In this document: positions 7,802 through 16,833 of the stretch, in pieces
Layout: each line of letters starts with the position of its first letter
Numbering within the stretch: the stretch's first letter is position 1
Assembly (NCBI RefSeq): GCF_003994465.1
Contig: NZ_RZNX01000002.1
Span: forward strand, 333,444 to 397,443
From: Paenibacillus zeisoli
GTDB lineage: Bacteria; Bacillota; Bacilli; Paenibacillales; Paenibacillaceae
Reading direction: 5' to 3'
Length of the DNA: 64,000 bases
Program-made: the position numbers and the translations under genes
The notes under the pieces: model-generated
Seen by the model: only the letters and a program-made list of their open reading frames with translations
Told to the model about the DNA's origin: nothing
Databases searched by the model: none

Positions 7802-8698
7802 TTACCAGAACATGCTGCTAGGAACAACGTCGTCCATGATCTTGGTAATGGCCTTACCCATGATATCTAGTGTGATGAACGTAGCAATGTAGGTTAACAG
7901 AACCCCATAGACAACATCCAGCCCTCTGGCATCCTTCTTGACCCAGCTGGTGATCACAAGAGGCGGAGCAATGAACAACAGACCGAGAAATGCTCCAACC
8001 AGGAATATGCCGAAAATCTCGAGCTGCAGAATGGACAGGACAAAGGCAATGACCATCAGGCCCAAGAAAGGAACCAGCAGAGCGCCGAATCTGGCAATGA
8101 CATCACGGTAACCCGCATGAACCTTGGCCAGCTTAATTGCACCATAGCAGAACGTAGCGATCAGCAGAATCAGAATAGCCAGCGAAAGGGTCGGCTTGAT
8201 GACAACCTCAACGAATGAAATACTCGGATGCGCTACATTATCCAGAAATGGACTATCAGAGAAATACTTTCTAGCTACGGAGCTAAGATAAAAGTAGAGC
8301 ATAAGCGGAGCCAACAAGCTGAACAGGACCATTGTAATAATTCCGTTGACCAGCTGTTCTCCGCCAATGTTGTGGATACTGGAGAAAGGTCTCTTGAGAA
8401 TAGCTCCGAAATAGTTAAAATACAGCCGCGATACATTCTTGGCATTCTGCAAATACACATTCGGCTGAGCCGAAGGCTGTCCGCTGCCGGGATATCCCGC
8501 ATGCTGCTGATAAGCAGGCTCCTGCTGCTGTGTATACCCGGGCTGATCTTCAGACCGCCCCGAAGGCTGCACCCCAGGCTGCACTGGAGACTGCCCAACA
8601 GTCTCTGACGCCGCTGCGACTTCTACCGGAAGCTTGGCTCCGCAGTTCTCGCAGAACTTTCCCCCTTCGTTGTAGTGATTACAATTTGTACAATGCAT
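7802..8698 (-). CDS. zinc-ribbon, Yip1-like multi-pass membrane protein
   Basis: 298 residues: an N-terminal zinc ribbon (CTNC and CENCG), a Gln/Pro/Gly-rich linker to about residue 80, then four to five hydrophobic segments (e.g. NGIITMVLFSLLAPLMLYFYL and LVPFLGLMVIAFVLSIL). This zinc-ribbon plus membrane layout is widespread in Bacillales, often beside TcaA-like genes, and its role is unknown. The membrane part resembles Yip1-type proteins only in general pattern. The neighbourhood suggests a shared role with the TcaA-like protein in the envelope; this is inference. Confidence 0.7.
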   Translation of the reverse strand: MHCTNCNHYNEGGKFCENCGAKLPVEVAAASETVGQSPVQPGVQPSGRSEDQPGYTQQQEPAYQQHAGYPGSGQPSAQPNVYLQNAKNVSRLYFNYFGAILKRPFSSIHNIGGEQLVNGIITMVLFSLLAPLMLYFYLSSVARKYFSDSPFLDNVAHPSISFVEVVIKPTLSLAILILLIATFCYGAIKLAKVHAGYRDVIARFGALLVPFLGLMVIAFVLSILQLEIFGIFLVGAFLGLLFIAPPLVITSWVKKDARGLDVVYGVLLTYIATFITLDIMGKAITKIMDDVVPSSMFW

Positions 8699-8917
8699 GA
8701 ATCTATTCCCCCGTCTTGTAAAATTATGTACTTAAGTCCAACTATACCTTATGTCGAAGCAAGTCTTATAACCTATAAATTTCGGGTATTTTCTCCGATT
8801 TTAGGTCTTTATGTCTATGACTCTTTCATATTATGATATATCTTTTTTGATTTATCAACCCTAATCTCTTTCACGCGTTAAAGGAGACACTTGCATCTTC
8901 ACTCTAGTATTGCTGAC

Positions 8918-8961
8918 AAAAAAGCGGCCTCACTCAGGGTTAATTCCCGAGAAAGACCGCT
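8918..8961 (-). terminator. terminator of the 8973-9500 gene
   Basis: Minus-strand stem AGCGGTCT...AGGCCGCT (one wobble) closed by a GGGAATTAACCC inner hairpin, followed by TTTTTT. It begins 11 bases after the stop codon. Confidence 0.85.
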
Positions 8962-8972
8962 ATAGATCCTAA

Positions 8973-9500
8973 TTAGATTGTAAGAGTATCCTCTTCCAAT
9001 TGAATGAACTCTTCCGGATGACTCCGGATATACGCAGCAATCCGCTTCCGGACTCCTGGAACAACCTCCTGGTACCTTTCTTCCAGAACCTCGATGGAGG
9101 CCAGCAGCTTTGGATGCTGATGCAGATGATCTCTGGAGAGATCGAACTGCTCCAGACTCCGTGGATGCCCCGTCTCTACCAGCACCTTCTCCGTGCTCTC
9201 CAGAATATCCAGCAGCTCATCTTCGCCGAAGTATCCAAGACTGGACTTCAACCCCGTCCAGCGCATCCCGGTCGCCAAAAAGTACGCACTCCACCAATAG
9301 AACTCCGTCAAAGATTCGCTCGCATGCACGTAATGCGTCTGAAATACAAATAATGCCTGCTGCCCCCGGGTAAGCTGATTGAACAAGATAGTCAAGTCAT
9401 TTCCCAGAGTCTGCTCCTCTTTGTACCTCTGAATTAGCGGGTCAAAACACGCCTGCCCAAGCTCTTCATCACCTAACAAATGGAACGTTACTCTGTTCAT
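8973..9500 (-). CDS. hypothetical protein, 175 residues
   Basis: A soluble, acidic, mostly helical protein that I do not recognise. Visible features are an aromatic patch (TEFYWWSAYFLATG), an EDELLDILEST segment and a C-terminal helix rich in Glu (RSHPEEFIQLEEDTLTI). The start is uncertain: an ATG at 9498-9500 gives the MNRVTFHLLGDEELG N-terminus, while a GTG at 9524 lies directly after AAGGA, too close for normal initiation. It is monocistronic with its own terminator, downstream of the desaturase gene on the same strand. No function is proposed. Confidence 0.6.
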   Translation of the reverse strand: MNRVTFHLLGDEELGQACFDPLIQRYKEEQTLGNDLTILFNQLTRGQQALFVFQTHYVHASESLTEFYWWSAYFLATGMRWTGLKSSLGYFGEDELLDILESTEKVLVETGHPRSLEQFDLSRDHLHQHPKLLASIEVLEERYQEVVPGVRKRIAAYIRSHPEEFIQLEEDTLTI

Positions 9501-9600
9501 ATGGACTAATAGAATAAGAATCACTCCTTCGGAATGATTATATAATATATCTATTTAAATAATCCATAATTTAACAAAAGAAATGAGACTAACGGACACC

Positions 9601-10665
9601 TCACACTGTATCTTGCTGCCGGGCCCGTTTGAGTTCATGCTTCTCTACAACGGAAGAGATCTTGTCATGAACGGCCTTACGTTTCATATCCCGGAAGCTG
9701 ATGAACTTCTTCTTCTGCTCACTCCAAATCCGGAAGCGGAGCGACTTCAGGCTGGTTAACAGCGTAATCGTCTGTACTTTCTGAAGCTGAGGGTTCTGAT
9801 TATGAACCTTCTCCAAATAATAATTCGGCACCCTGGAGCTTAGATGATGGATATGGTGAAAGCCGATATTGCCGGTAATCCAGTGCAGCAGCCTTGGCAG
9901 CTTATAGAAGGAGCTTCCATGCATCGCTGCCTGAACATAATCCCAATCTTCTTCCGGCTCAAAGTAGCTGTCCTCAAATTGATGTTGGACATAGAACAGC
10001 CAGATACCCGCTACACCGGAGACGAAGAAGATCGGAAGCTGTACCAGGAGAAATGCCTGCCAGCCTATCGCCCAGATCAGCAGAGCAACAGCCGCAGCAA
10101 TTCCCGCATTGGTGATATAGGTGTTCATGCGTTCCTTCGGCTTCGCACCCTTGCGGTTAAAGCGGTAGGCAATAAGAAATACATATACCGGGCCAATGGT
10201 GAACATAATTAGCGGATTGCGATACAGCCGGTAATAGAATCTGCGAAGTCGAGATGAAGACCTGTATTCTTCTTCGGTCATAGTCCAGATATCACCGGTA
10301 CCGCGTCGGTCAAGATTGCCATTGGTGGCATGATGGACCGAATGGCTGTGCCGCCACTGATGATAAGGACAGAGGGTCAGAATCCCTGTTAGCGTGCCTA
10401 GAATTTCGTTGGCCGTACGGCTTTTGAAGAATGAATTATGACAGCAATCATGAAAAATGATGAATGTGCGGACCAGGAATCCCCCAGCTACAATAGCAAG
10501 AGGCAGTGTAATTAGATAAGAGACGGACAGACTCAGATATGCCAAATACCATAGGGCAAAAAAGGGAACGAACGTGTTAATGATCTGCAGGATACTGCGT
10601 CGCAGTTGAGGCTTTTCGTAAGGAGCAACCTGCTTTCGCCATCCACCTTGTTCCTTGTTAAACAT
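9601..10665 (-). CDS. membrane fatty acid desaturase
   Basis: 354 residues with the three histidine boxes of acyl-lipid desaturases: HDCCH at 72-76, HSHSVHH around 106-112 and HHIHH at 269-273, set among four or more hydrophobic helices. These eight His residues bind a di-iron centre that inserts a cis double bond in phospholipid acyl chains, using O2 and ferredoxin or flavodoxin. The protein resembles the Bacillus Des family, which acts in cold adaptation by raising membrane fluidity. No DesKR two-component system is encoded next to it. The following gene on the other side encodes a PLD-like protein, so a lipid theme is possible. Confidence 0.9.
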   Translation of the reverse strand: MFNKEQGGWRKQVAPYEKPQLRRSILQIINTFVPFFALWYLAYLSLSVSYLITLPLAIVAGGFLVRTFIIFHDCCHNSFFKSRTANEILGTLTGILTLCPYHQWRHSHSVHHATNGNLDRRGTGDIWTMTEEEYRSSSRLRRFYYRLYRNPLIMFTIGPVYVFLIAYRFNRKGAKPKERMNTYITNAGIAAAVALLIWAIGWQAFLLVQLPIFFVSGVAGIWLFYVQHQFEDSYFEPEEDWDYVQAAMHGSSFYKLPRLLHWITGNIGFHHIHHLSSRVPNYYLEKVHNQNPQLQKVQTITLLTSLKSLRFRIWSEQKKKFISFRDMKRKAVHDKISSVVEKHELKRARQQDTV

Positions 10666-10757
10666 GCTGATATTTATCCCTCTTTCTTGTAAGCTGAATT
10701 TTATAGATATAGTCTCTACGTATTACGTATGACCATTAGATATGTTCCAATATATTT

Positions 10758-12362
10758 TTAGGTAAAAAATTCCGTAGCCTTATTGAAATAGGTGCTTGGG
10801 TGCAGGGCGGGGTGCTTGAAGAACACTTTATTGTCCATTACCTGCTCCGAGACACTCAGATCATAGCCAATCATCCTGCGGACTTTGTCCGCGAAGGACT
10901 TGCCTTTAACCAGAATGCCCAGTTCGAAGTCATGGCATGCGCTGCGTTCGTTGATATTATAGGAGCCATGGAACACGCAATCGGACCTGGCGTCATAAGT
11001 GATTTTCCAATGGGAGAAGCGTTCGGTCTTACTGTAATCATAATAAGATACCCCCTTCTGAAAGGGTCCGTACATATGGCTTTGTACCGCGGCCTTGTTG
11101 GTCGGATGATCGTTCACGTTCAGCGGGTTGCAGATGCTGATATGCCGGGCCTGCTCCTCACCGAGGCTCCCCAGCATCTCCCAGAACGCATTGTCAATCA
11201 GATAAGGATTCACAATAATGGTCTCATCCCCTGCATATTTGAGCAGGTCCAGATAGTACTGCTGAATTAGATTCACCGGGTTGCCGGGGAAGCTGGCGAA
11301 CAAGGTGCACTGCTCTTCTCCAAAACGGCGGTCCATATCTGGATAGTAGAAGTCATCATCCGGATCGAACACTTCTCCGCCCAGCACCGTCCACTGGAAT
11401 ACAAAAATCTGGTTCAGTGAATAAGCCGCCGCCCCCCGAATTCGGAAGCAGCCATCGTGCCACTCGTCTTCCTTGCTCGGATAACCGAGCTTTCTGCCAT
11501 CTATCTCCTGGTCGCCATCGGCAGTAACCGGATTCTCGAACAAATATTGATCCCCCACATTAATGCTCCCCACAATGGAGGTAACTCCGTCGATCACAAG
11601 GAACTTCCGGTGATTAATCACATTCAGCCCCGTTGTAATCTGCTCCTGAACATAATCCTGAAGGAACAGGCCGTGCTCTGGCACCCCGGCGGCGGCAAGC
11701 TCTTCCCGCTTGCTCTTCCAATCCACATTGTTGTAACTGGTTGTAAAAGTATTGATAAGCTGACAGCCAGCGGCCTCCAGCTGCTCGGCCAGACTGCCGA
11801 AGTCCCCAAACTTCAGGTTGCTGTTATACCCTACGGCCGTAATGCCGTAGTCCACCATAACCCTTACTATGACGCCTCTAGCCCGCGCGTCCAGCAGCGC
11901 TTGAACTACCTTTTTGCCGGAATTATCGTTAAAGAAAAGCATAACCGATAGGTGAATATACCGCTCCGCCCGGTTAATCTCCTCCAGCAGAACCTGCAGG
12001 CAGTCAGGGCCGTTCACATAGGCGTCCACCTGATTGTTCTCCGTCGTTCCTGGAAGCAGGGCGCTCAACCTCCCTAGATCGAGCTTGTGTACCAGGTACG
12101 CCAGCTGTTCCAGGAGCTCGATCGTCAGGCCGGGCAGCTCCTTCAGCTGCTCCGGCGAGGTGAAGAACCCGCCGAGTTCCTGCCGGTAGCGGACAGCCTC
12201 TTCGAGCGGGATATGGGTATCCGCGAATACTTTGGCCAGCTCTGCTCCTTCTACAACCTTCTCAACCGGGCCGCGGGACAAATAGTAGTTCATGAAATTG
12301 ATCATCCCGTTCTGAAGCTCCTTATCCCATTCCTCCATGGATACAATCTCCGTGTGCTCCAT
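10758..12362 (-). CDS. phospholipase D-like protein with N-terminal helix-hairpin-helix-like region
   Basis: About 534 residues from the ATG at 12360-12362, which has GGAGGAGGTG 4-10 bases upstream. The N-terminal ~120 residues include RYRQELGGFFTSPEQLKELPGLT, resembling a helix-hairpin-helix repeat. Two PLDc domains follow: INHRKFLVIDG...GSINVGD is the first HxKxxxxD motif, FSHWKITYDARSD...GSYNINERS the second. The paired HKD motifs form one active site for phosphodiester transfer or hydrolysis, as in cardiolipin synthases and PLD nucleases. There is no signal peptide or TM helix, so it is not a classical cardiolipin synthase. Substrate unknown (lipid or nucleic acid). Confidence 0.8.
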   Translation of the reverse strand: MEHTEIVSMEEWDKELQNGMINFMNYYLSRGPVEKVVEGAELAKVFADTHIPLEEAVRYRQELGGFFTSPEQLKELPGLTIELLEQLAYLVHKLDLGRLSALLPGTTENNQVDAYVNGPDCLQVLLEEINRAERYIHLSVMLFFNDNSGKKVVQALLDARARGVIVRVMVDYGITAVGYNSNLKFGDFGSLAEQLEAAGCQLINTFTTSYNNVDWKSKREELAAAGVPEHGLFLQDYVQEQITTGLNVINHRKFLVIDGVTSIVGSINVGDQYLFENPVTADGDQEIDGRKLGYPSKEDEWHDGCFRIRGAAAYSLNQIFVFQWTVLGGEVFDPDDDFYYPDMDRRFGEEQCTLFASFPGNPVNLIQQYYLDLLKYAGDETIIVNPYLIDNAFWEMLGSLGEEQARHISICNPLNVNDHPTNKAAVQSHMYGPFQKGVSYYDYSKTERFSHWKITYDARSDCVFHGSYNINERSACHDFELGILVKGKSFADKVRRMIGYDLSVSEQVMDNKVFFKHPALHPSTYFNKATEFFT

Positions 12363-12452
12363 TACGCACCTCCTCCCGTACAATTCGTCATCTTGGTAGT
12401 ATATTAAACAGAACATCCGCTTGCTTACCATGTACGCAGGAGAAAGCACAAA

Positions 12453-12497
12453 GAGACTACGCTCTGAAGTCTGGTGACTTTGGAGTATAGTCTCTCT
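12453..12497 (-). terminator. probable terminator after the tandem-repeat protein gene
   Basis: GAGACTA (minus strand) pairs with TAGTCTC across a loop that itself contains AAAGTCACCAGACTT, followed by TTTGTG. It is about 80 bases after the stop codon and just before the PLD gene. Confidence 0.55.
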
Positions 12498-12579
12498 TAG
12501 AATTTCAGACGTATTCTTGCTCACCAATCGAGCAAGTGCTGTATCCATCCAGCGCGAAGATGTGGATAAATCCGGTGTG

Positions 12580-12921
12580 CTACTTCCCTCTCAGAAAAGC
12601 CGCCGCGAACTCGATCGCCTGGACCACCTCTTTCACGAACTGGGCGTTCTCCTTCTCCCAGTTGGCAGGATTGTCCATTTCATACTCCTCCACCCAGTCC
12701 TTAAGCTGGGCGGCAGCCTCCTGGCGCTGAGCGGGCTTCGCAGCTCCGCCTTTGCCGCGCAAGGCCTGGGCCGCAAATTGCATCGCTTTACAGGTGTCTT
12801 TTACAAACCCGTACTCATCCTTGTCCCATGCCTTGGGATTGTTCATATCATAGAAGGAGATCCACTTCTCAAGCAGCCCGGCTGCTTTTACAGGATCCAT
12901 TTTCACGCTCGATTGTGCCAT
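12580..12921 (-). CDS. small soluble protein of two tandem 41-residue repeats
   Basis: 113 residues, no signal peptide. Residues 17-57 and 73-113 are clearly duplicated: both run L-x-x-W-x-x-x-Y-x-M-x-NP-x-x-W-x-K ... FVK ... A-x-x-FAA ... LRGK, separated by an Ala/Gln-rich linker of 15 residues. The repeats look helical with a fixed Trp/Tyr/NP core. GGAG lies 11 bases before the ATG. I recognise no family. The gene is upstream of the PLD-like gene on the same strand but a hairpin lies between, so co-transcription is unclear. Confidence 0.75.
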   Translation of the reverse strand: MAQSSVKMDPVKAAGLLEKWISFYDMNNPKAWDKDEYGFVKDTCKAMQFAAQALRGKGGAAKPAQRQEAAAQLKDWVEEYEMDNPANWEKENAQFVKEVVQAIEFAAAFLRGK

Positions 12922-13363
12922 TTCAACTTAGCTCCATTCTTTTGTCATATAATATATAAGATGCAGTTAGGAGTTTCACATTTTGGGTACGGTCGTAACT
13001 ACGGGGAATGCTTGGACTTTCGGCGCTGCCCGCCTCCAGATTTCTGATTAATACTATTGTGTGTTGAAATCCGGAGACAAAGCATATGCTTCCGATGTAG
13101 CTTTCTTTTAGAAAGCTTGTAGGCGATCGCTTCGCTCCTACAGTTCCAACCTTCCCCTCCCTTACGCCTCTCCTGCATGTGATCTTTCAAACTGCATCTT
13201 ATATAGTTACAGGCCGCACCTGTAATCGCTCCCTTTAGTGTACCACCCCGGCGGGGTAGAATTCGTAGTTTTTTGCAATTTGCAGCCGGATGATTTGAAA
13301 TATACGTAAGACTATGTATTATACTTGAGGCATTCATTTAAGAAGATGCGAAGGAGATTACAT
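12922..13363. other. 442-base intergenic region, little recognised
   Basis: Between divergent genes. I see one perfect hairpin, AGCTTTC-TTTTA-GAAAGCT around 13100-13118, and a GC-rich inverted stretch CCACCCCGGCGGGGT near 13243-13257. No convincing coding frame with a ribosome binding site, tRNA or known riboswitch is visible; an unknown small RNA cannot be excluded. Confidence 0.4.
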
Positions 13364-14305
13364 TTGAATACACCTGAATTTATATACACCTATGCCTATC
13401 CTGAGGAAGAAGTCTCACTGTGTCATCTTGAGATGCGGGCCCTCTTCGGGTTCGTACCGGAGACCAGCCTGCTGAAGAGCACCACCGAAATTGACCCCAG
13501 CCGCAGTCCTTTCATCCGGGAGCGCATTGATGTGATGTACGAGGGGGACAAGCTTGAGGATATACTTGAGCAGGTGGAACAGATCGAACTACATGGGGAC
13601 ACGTTCAAAGTCATTTTTGTGAAGACGAACGATCTCACCGGCGATGATCGAATCGAGTACGACGAGCGCCGCGCGATCGAAAGAGAGATGGGGATGCATA
13701 TTGAAGGCGAGGCGGACGTGAACAAGCCGGACCACTGGTTCGGCCTGGTTGCCATGGGCGGTCGCTGGTACTTCGGCCGCTACCTGAAGAGCACCGCCGT
13801 ATGGCTTCATCATATGAAAAAGCCGCGCAGCTACTCCATCGCGCTTAGCACGCGGGTAGCCCGGGCCGCGGCCAACATTGCCGTTCCGAAGCCCGAAGGC
13901 GTTCGGGCCATCGATCCCTGCTGCGGCATTGGAACGGTCATGATTGAAGCCCTGTCCATGGGCATCGATATTATCGGCCGGGACATCAATCCGCTGATCG
14001 CCCGCGGTGCGCGGGAGAACATTGCTCATTTCGGCTACAACGCGCCGGTAACTCTCGGTGATATTGCGGACATCACCGAGCATTACGATGTCGCGATTGT
14101 CGATATGCCGTACAATCACTTCTCGAAGGCCACTTCGGAGACCCAGAGGTCCATTCTGAAGCACGCCCGGCGAATAGCGGACAAGGTCGTTATTATCAGT
14201 GTCGAGTCGATGAATGAGATGATTGCAGAGTCGGAACTCACTGAACTCGACCGCGGAGTTGTCCGGAAGGCGGGATTTACCCGTCAGATTATTGTCTGCG
14301 GGTAA
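13364..14305 (+). CDS. TRM11-family SAM-dependent RNA methyltransferase
   Basis: 313 residues from a TTG at 13364, which has AAGGAG at 9 bases; the frame has no better start. The C-terminal half is a Rossmann methyltransferase: motif I DPCCGIGTVMIEAL, acidic motif II GRDINPLIARGARENI, and catalytic motif IV DMPYNH (a D-x-PY variant of the N/DPPY box used for N2-methylation of guanine). The N-terminal half is a THUMP-like region as in TRM11/TrmG10 enzymes that modify guanosine 10 of tRNA. A bacterial target is not known. The gene overlaps the convergent L,D-transpeptidase gene by 17 bp. Confidence 0.8.
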   Translation: MNTPEFIYTYAYPEEEVSLCHLEMRALFGFVPETSLLKSTTEIDPSRSPFIRERIDVMYEGDKLEDILEQVEQIELHGDTFKVIFVKTNDLTGDDRIEYDERRAIEREMGMHIEGEADVNKPDHWFGLVAMGGRWYFGRYLKSTAVWLHHMKKPRSYSIALSTRVARAAANIAVPKPEGVRAIDPCCGIGTVMIEALSMGIDIIGRDINPLIARGARENIAHFGYNAPVTLGDIADITEHYDVAIVDMPYNHFSKATSETQRSILKHARRIADKVVIISVESMNEMIAESELTELDRGVVRKAGFTRQIIVCG

Positions 14306-14966
14306 TGGTAATCACGGGAGCCTGCTTCGGATCAAGCCTCCCCATGACCTTGAGGAGGTTCGCCTCTGACATCGCCACACAACCGGCGGTTGGCTTATCC
14401 TGACTGCGCCAGATATGCAGGAAGATGGCGCTGCCTTTTCCTTTTACAATCGGATTGTCGTTGTAACGGATTACCACAGCATATTTGTACTGCGGGATAT
14501 ACAGACGCTCGTAGGACTTCCACCTAGCAGCGGGATTGCCCGTATAGTGAACCCATTTGTTATACTGCGCTGAGGCAGGATCATCGATCCAGTAATCCTG
14601 CCTGCCAGCCAAGGCATAGGTCAGCTTCAGTCCCGCCGGCTTGGCTGCCGTGCCAAAGGCGTGACCGATCGGAAAGGTGCCTGTAGGCGTCTTCCCATCG
14701 CTTTCGCGCGACTTGCCTATCCCGTTCTTGCCGAGTACCACCGGAATTCCACCGAGTGTTGTTTTCCATTCCCCGTTTATTTTCTCGCGCAGAGACAGGG
14801 TTCCCTTGAATGACGAATTACTTGCCGCCTCGACCAGAATAACCTGCCCTCCACTAGTCTCCTGCCGAACAGGAGGTATCTGATCAGCTGCACCCTCTGC
14901 GGATACACCAGCGCTCAACACCATCATAGTTACAGCCATAAGAAGCACAATTCTTAAAACTCTCAC
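14289..14966 (-). CDS. secreted L,D-transpeptidase (YkuD family)
   Basis: 225 residues with a signal peptide of about 23 residues ending ...SAGVSA-EG. The YkuD domain spans about 42-224 and contains GKTPTGTFPIG, H184 in IFLHIWRS and catalytic C196 in TAGCVAMS, the usual HX(n)-[ST]xGC pattern with Ala-Gly in place of His-Gly. Such enzymes make 3-3 cross-links in peptidoglycan or attach proteins, acting outside the membrane, and can give beta-lactam or glycopeptide tolerance by bypassing D,D-cross-links. The gene is monocistronic and overlaps the TRM11-like gene tail to tail. Whether it cross-links or only trims is not visible. Confidence 0.87.
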   Translation of the reverse strand: MRVLRIVLLMAVTMMVLSAGVSAEGAADQIPPVRQETSGGQVILVEAASNSSFKGTLSLREKINGEWKTTLGGIPVVLGKNGIGKSRESDGKTPTGTFPIGHAFGTAAKPAGLKLTYALAGRQDYWIDDPASAQYNKWVHYTGNPAARWKSYERLYIPQYKYAVVIRYNDNPIVKGKGSAIFLHIWRSQDKPTAGCVAMSEANLLKVMGRLDPKQAPVITITRRQ

Positions 14967-15143
14967 CCATTCTCCCCTCCCAAGGTGCCAATTCTACCAC
15001 AGTCGTCATTCTCTCATTACCCCTATTTAACGACAGAATTCTAGGCTTTTCTAGACAAAATTTAGGGGATTGGGGCTCCTGGTAGATTTGTTGGCGAGAG
15101 TTTCTTACTTAATTGCGACTTTAACTATATATGGAAAAAACTG

Positions 15144-15173
15144 TTGACAACTTGCGGCGACGCAGTGTATTTA
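15144..15173 (+). promoter_or_regulatory. sigma-A promoter of the TetR-DUF4188 operon
   Basis: TTGACA at 15144-15149, an 18-base spacer and TATTTA at 15168-15173. The start codon is about 40 bases further. Confidence 0.65.
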
Positions 15174-15185
15174 TTAATTAATAAA
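15170..15185 (+). promoter_or_regulatory. palindromic operator, likely for the TetR repressor
   Basis: TTTATTAATTAATAAA is a perfect 16-bp palindrome overlapping the -10 box and the transcription start of the TetR-DUF4188 promoter. Binding there would block RNA polymerase, consistent with autorepression by the TetR protein encoded next. Confidence 0.6.
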
Positions 15186-15213
15186 TAAATAAAATCTTGG
15201 AGGACATCAAGAA

Positions 15214-15726
15214 GTGGCCAAAGAAGATCGCAAGCAGCAAATTATCGAAACAGCCATAACCGTTTTTGCCGAGCAAGGGTATTACAAGACCACGACCGCA
15301 CAAATTGCCCACGTAGTCGGGATTACGCAGCCCTATGTGTTTCATTTTTTCAAATCAAAGGAAGATCTGTTCATCGCAGTGCTGCAGCAATCCGTTAAGC
15401 GTATTGCAGGCATATTCAGGGAAGTTGAGGCGCCGGCGGAGCAGCTTATGGATCAGATGGGCAGAGCGTTCTATGATTTGTTAGAGACACACCGGGACGA
15501 AACGCTTCTGTCGATGCAGGCATTCACGACTGCTGAGCCGATTATTCGTCAAAAAGTCCAGGAAGGCTTTGCCCATATCCATCAGGTGGTTAAGGAAAAA
15601 TTCGAGCGAGCAAAGATTCCCCAACCCGGCTTCCAGGCTTCTAGCTTCATTGGACTCGGAATGACTGCGGTCATGTCCAAGGTGTTGGAGCTGCCCCAGC
15701 TTTCACCATACTGTGAGGAGGCATAA
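15214..15726 (+). CDS. TetR/AcrR-family transcriptional regulator
   Basis: 170 residues from a GTG with GGAGG 12 bases upstream. The N-terminal helix-turn-helix is clear (IIETAITVFAEQGYYKTTTAQIAHVVGITQPYVFHFFKSKEDLF); the C-terminal ligand domain is short and helical. The family represses adjacent genes until a small ligand binds. A perfect AT palindrome overlaps its own promoter, and a DUF4188 gene follows 66 bases later in the same direction, so it probably controls this two-gene operon. The ligand is not evident. Confidence 0.9.
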   Translation: MAKEDRKQQIIETAITVFAEQGYYKTTTAQIAHVVGITQPYVFHFFKSKEDLFIAVLQQSVKRIAGIFREVEAPAEQLMDQMGRAFYDLLETHRDETLLSMQAFTTAEPIIRQKVQEGFAHIHQVVKEKFERAKIPQPGFQASSFIGLGMTAVMSKVLELPQLSPYCEEA

Positions 15727-15792
15727 CATCCCCTAGCCTATTTTGATTACACCAATTAGTTAACAACCCATTGTTGAAGGAGATGAATTTCA

Positions 15793-16299
15793 GTGGCAAA
15801 AGTAACACCTGGAAGATACACAGCTCGTATGGAGGGGGACTTTGTCGTCTTCCTAATCGGCATGCGCGTCAACAAGCTTTGGGCCGTTCACAAATGGCTA
15901 CCGGTATTTCTGGCCATGACACCTATGGTGCGGGAACTTTACACCAATCGCAAGCTCGGCTTCCGTGGCACGGAGTTCATGCTGGGCTGGCGCAGTATCC
16001 ATCTGCTCCAATACTGGGATTCGTATGAGCAATTGGAGGTGTATGCCCGTGGCGGACAGCATCTTACCGCATGGCGAAATTTCAACCGCAAGATCGGAAC
16101 GGATGGATCAGTCGGAATCTACCATGAAACCTATAAGATCCGAGCCAACGAGTATGAGTGCTTCTACGGCAATATGCCGGTGTTTGGGCTTGCGAAGGTG
16201 TCCGAGCATATTCCGGCTGTTGGGCAGATGGAGACGTCGCGAGGTCGTATGGGAGGGGAGAATGAGCCTGCCGTCCCGACTCCGGTAGACCCTCAATAA
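15793..16299 (+). CDS. DUF4188-domain protein (putative monooxygenase-like)
   Basis: 168 residues from a GTG with AAGGAG 10 bases upstream. The sequence has the DUF4188 pattern: GRYTARMEGDFVVFLIGMRVN, then a conserved WRS...YW-x-SYEQLE...AR segment and HETY. DUF4188 proteins have a ferredoxin-like dimeric alpha/beta-barrel fold related to small monooxygenases and haem-degrading enzymes; the biochemical role is unknown. The pairing with a TetR repressor suggests an inducible detoxification or redox function. Confidence 0.78.
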   Translation: MAKVTPGRYTARMEGDFVVFLIGMRVNKLWAVHKWLPVFLAMTPMVRELYTNRKLGFRGTEFMLGWRSIHLLQYWDSYEQLEVYARGGQHLTAWRNFNRKIGTDGSVGIYHETYKIRANEYECFYGNMPVFGLAKVSEHIPAVGQMETSRGRMGGENEPAVPTPVDPQ

Positions 16300-16373
16300 T
16301 CGTTGCAGCTTATTACCTTAATACATATTATGGTAATATGATGTAAAGGAAGGACGCGGTAGGGGGTGTTTGA

Positions 16374-16727
16374 ATGTGGAGTGGTGGATTTGTAATTATA
16401 GGTATGATTCTGTCTATTTCCTCTAATTTATTAAGACGATGGCTGGTTGGAGACGCAGAACAGGCAGAGCTTTCCCGCACAGGCAGGAAAGTAGATCTAT
16501 GGGGCAAGGTTATCCTTCTTCTCTTCATCATCGGTTGTATTGTTGTTATGGTAATTGAGGATAGACTCAAGGGCGCTGCATTAAAGTGGCTTATGATTAT
16601 AACTATAAGTCTAGCGGGCGGTTTTCAGACCTTTATAGACTGGAAATATAGAAAAGGCTCCAAAGAATACCTGGCTCCACTTATTGTAGTAGCTCTTGGT
16701 GTAACGTTAGTCTTATTGCTTCTGTAA
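16374..16727 (+). CDS. small membrane protein, DUF4181-like
   Basis: 117 residues with four hydrophobic helices (about 5-20, 45-63, 70-83, 100-117) and conserved-looking loops GRKVDLWGK and YRKGSKEYLAPL. The motif GRK-x-D-x-WG and the final GSKEY are the pattern of DUF4181 membrane proteins of Bacillales, whose function is unknown. GGGGG lies about 10 bases before the ATG. It stands alone between the DUF4188 operon and a VOC protein gene. An ATTACC/GGTAAT inverted repeat (around 16312-16337) sits just upstream. Confidence 0.65.
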   Translation: MWSGGFVIIGMILSISSNLLRRWLVGDAEQAELSRTGRKVDLWGKVILLLFIIGCIVVMVIEDRLKGAALKWLMIITISLAGGFQTFIDWKYRKGSKEYLAPLIVVALGVTLVLLLL

Positions 16728-16833
16728 TTTATTATCAGCTGAGTTGAACCTTCTGAGCGGTTTAAATTTAGATCTCAACCTATCCAATAATGAGATTACT
16801 TAAAATTTTGATGACAGTTAGGGGCTGAATACG

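Noticed and set aside
12999..13337. Open frame of 112 codons on the minus strand
   Set aside because: No ribosome binding site, odd composition rich in Arg/Lys/Cys and no similarity to any family; most likely chance.
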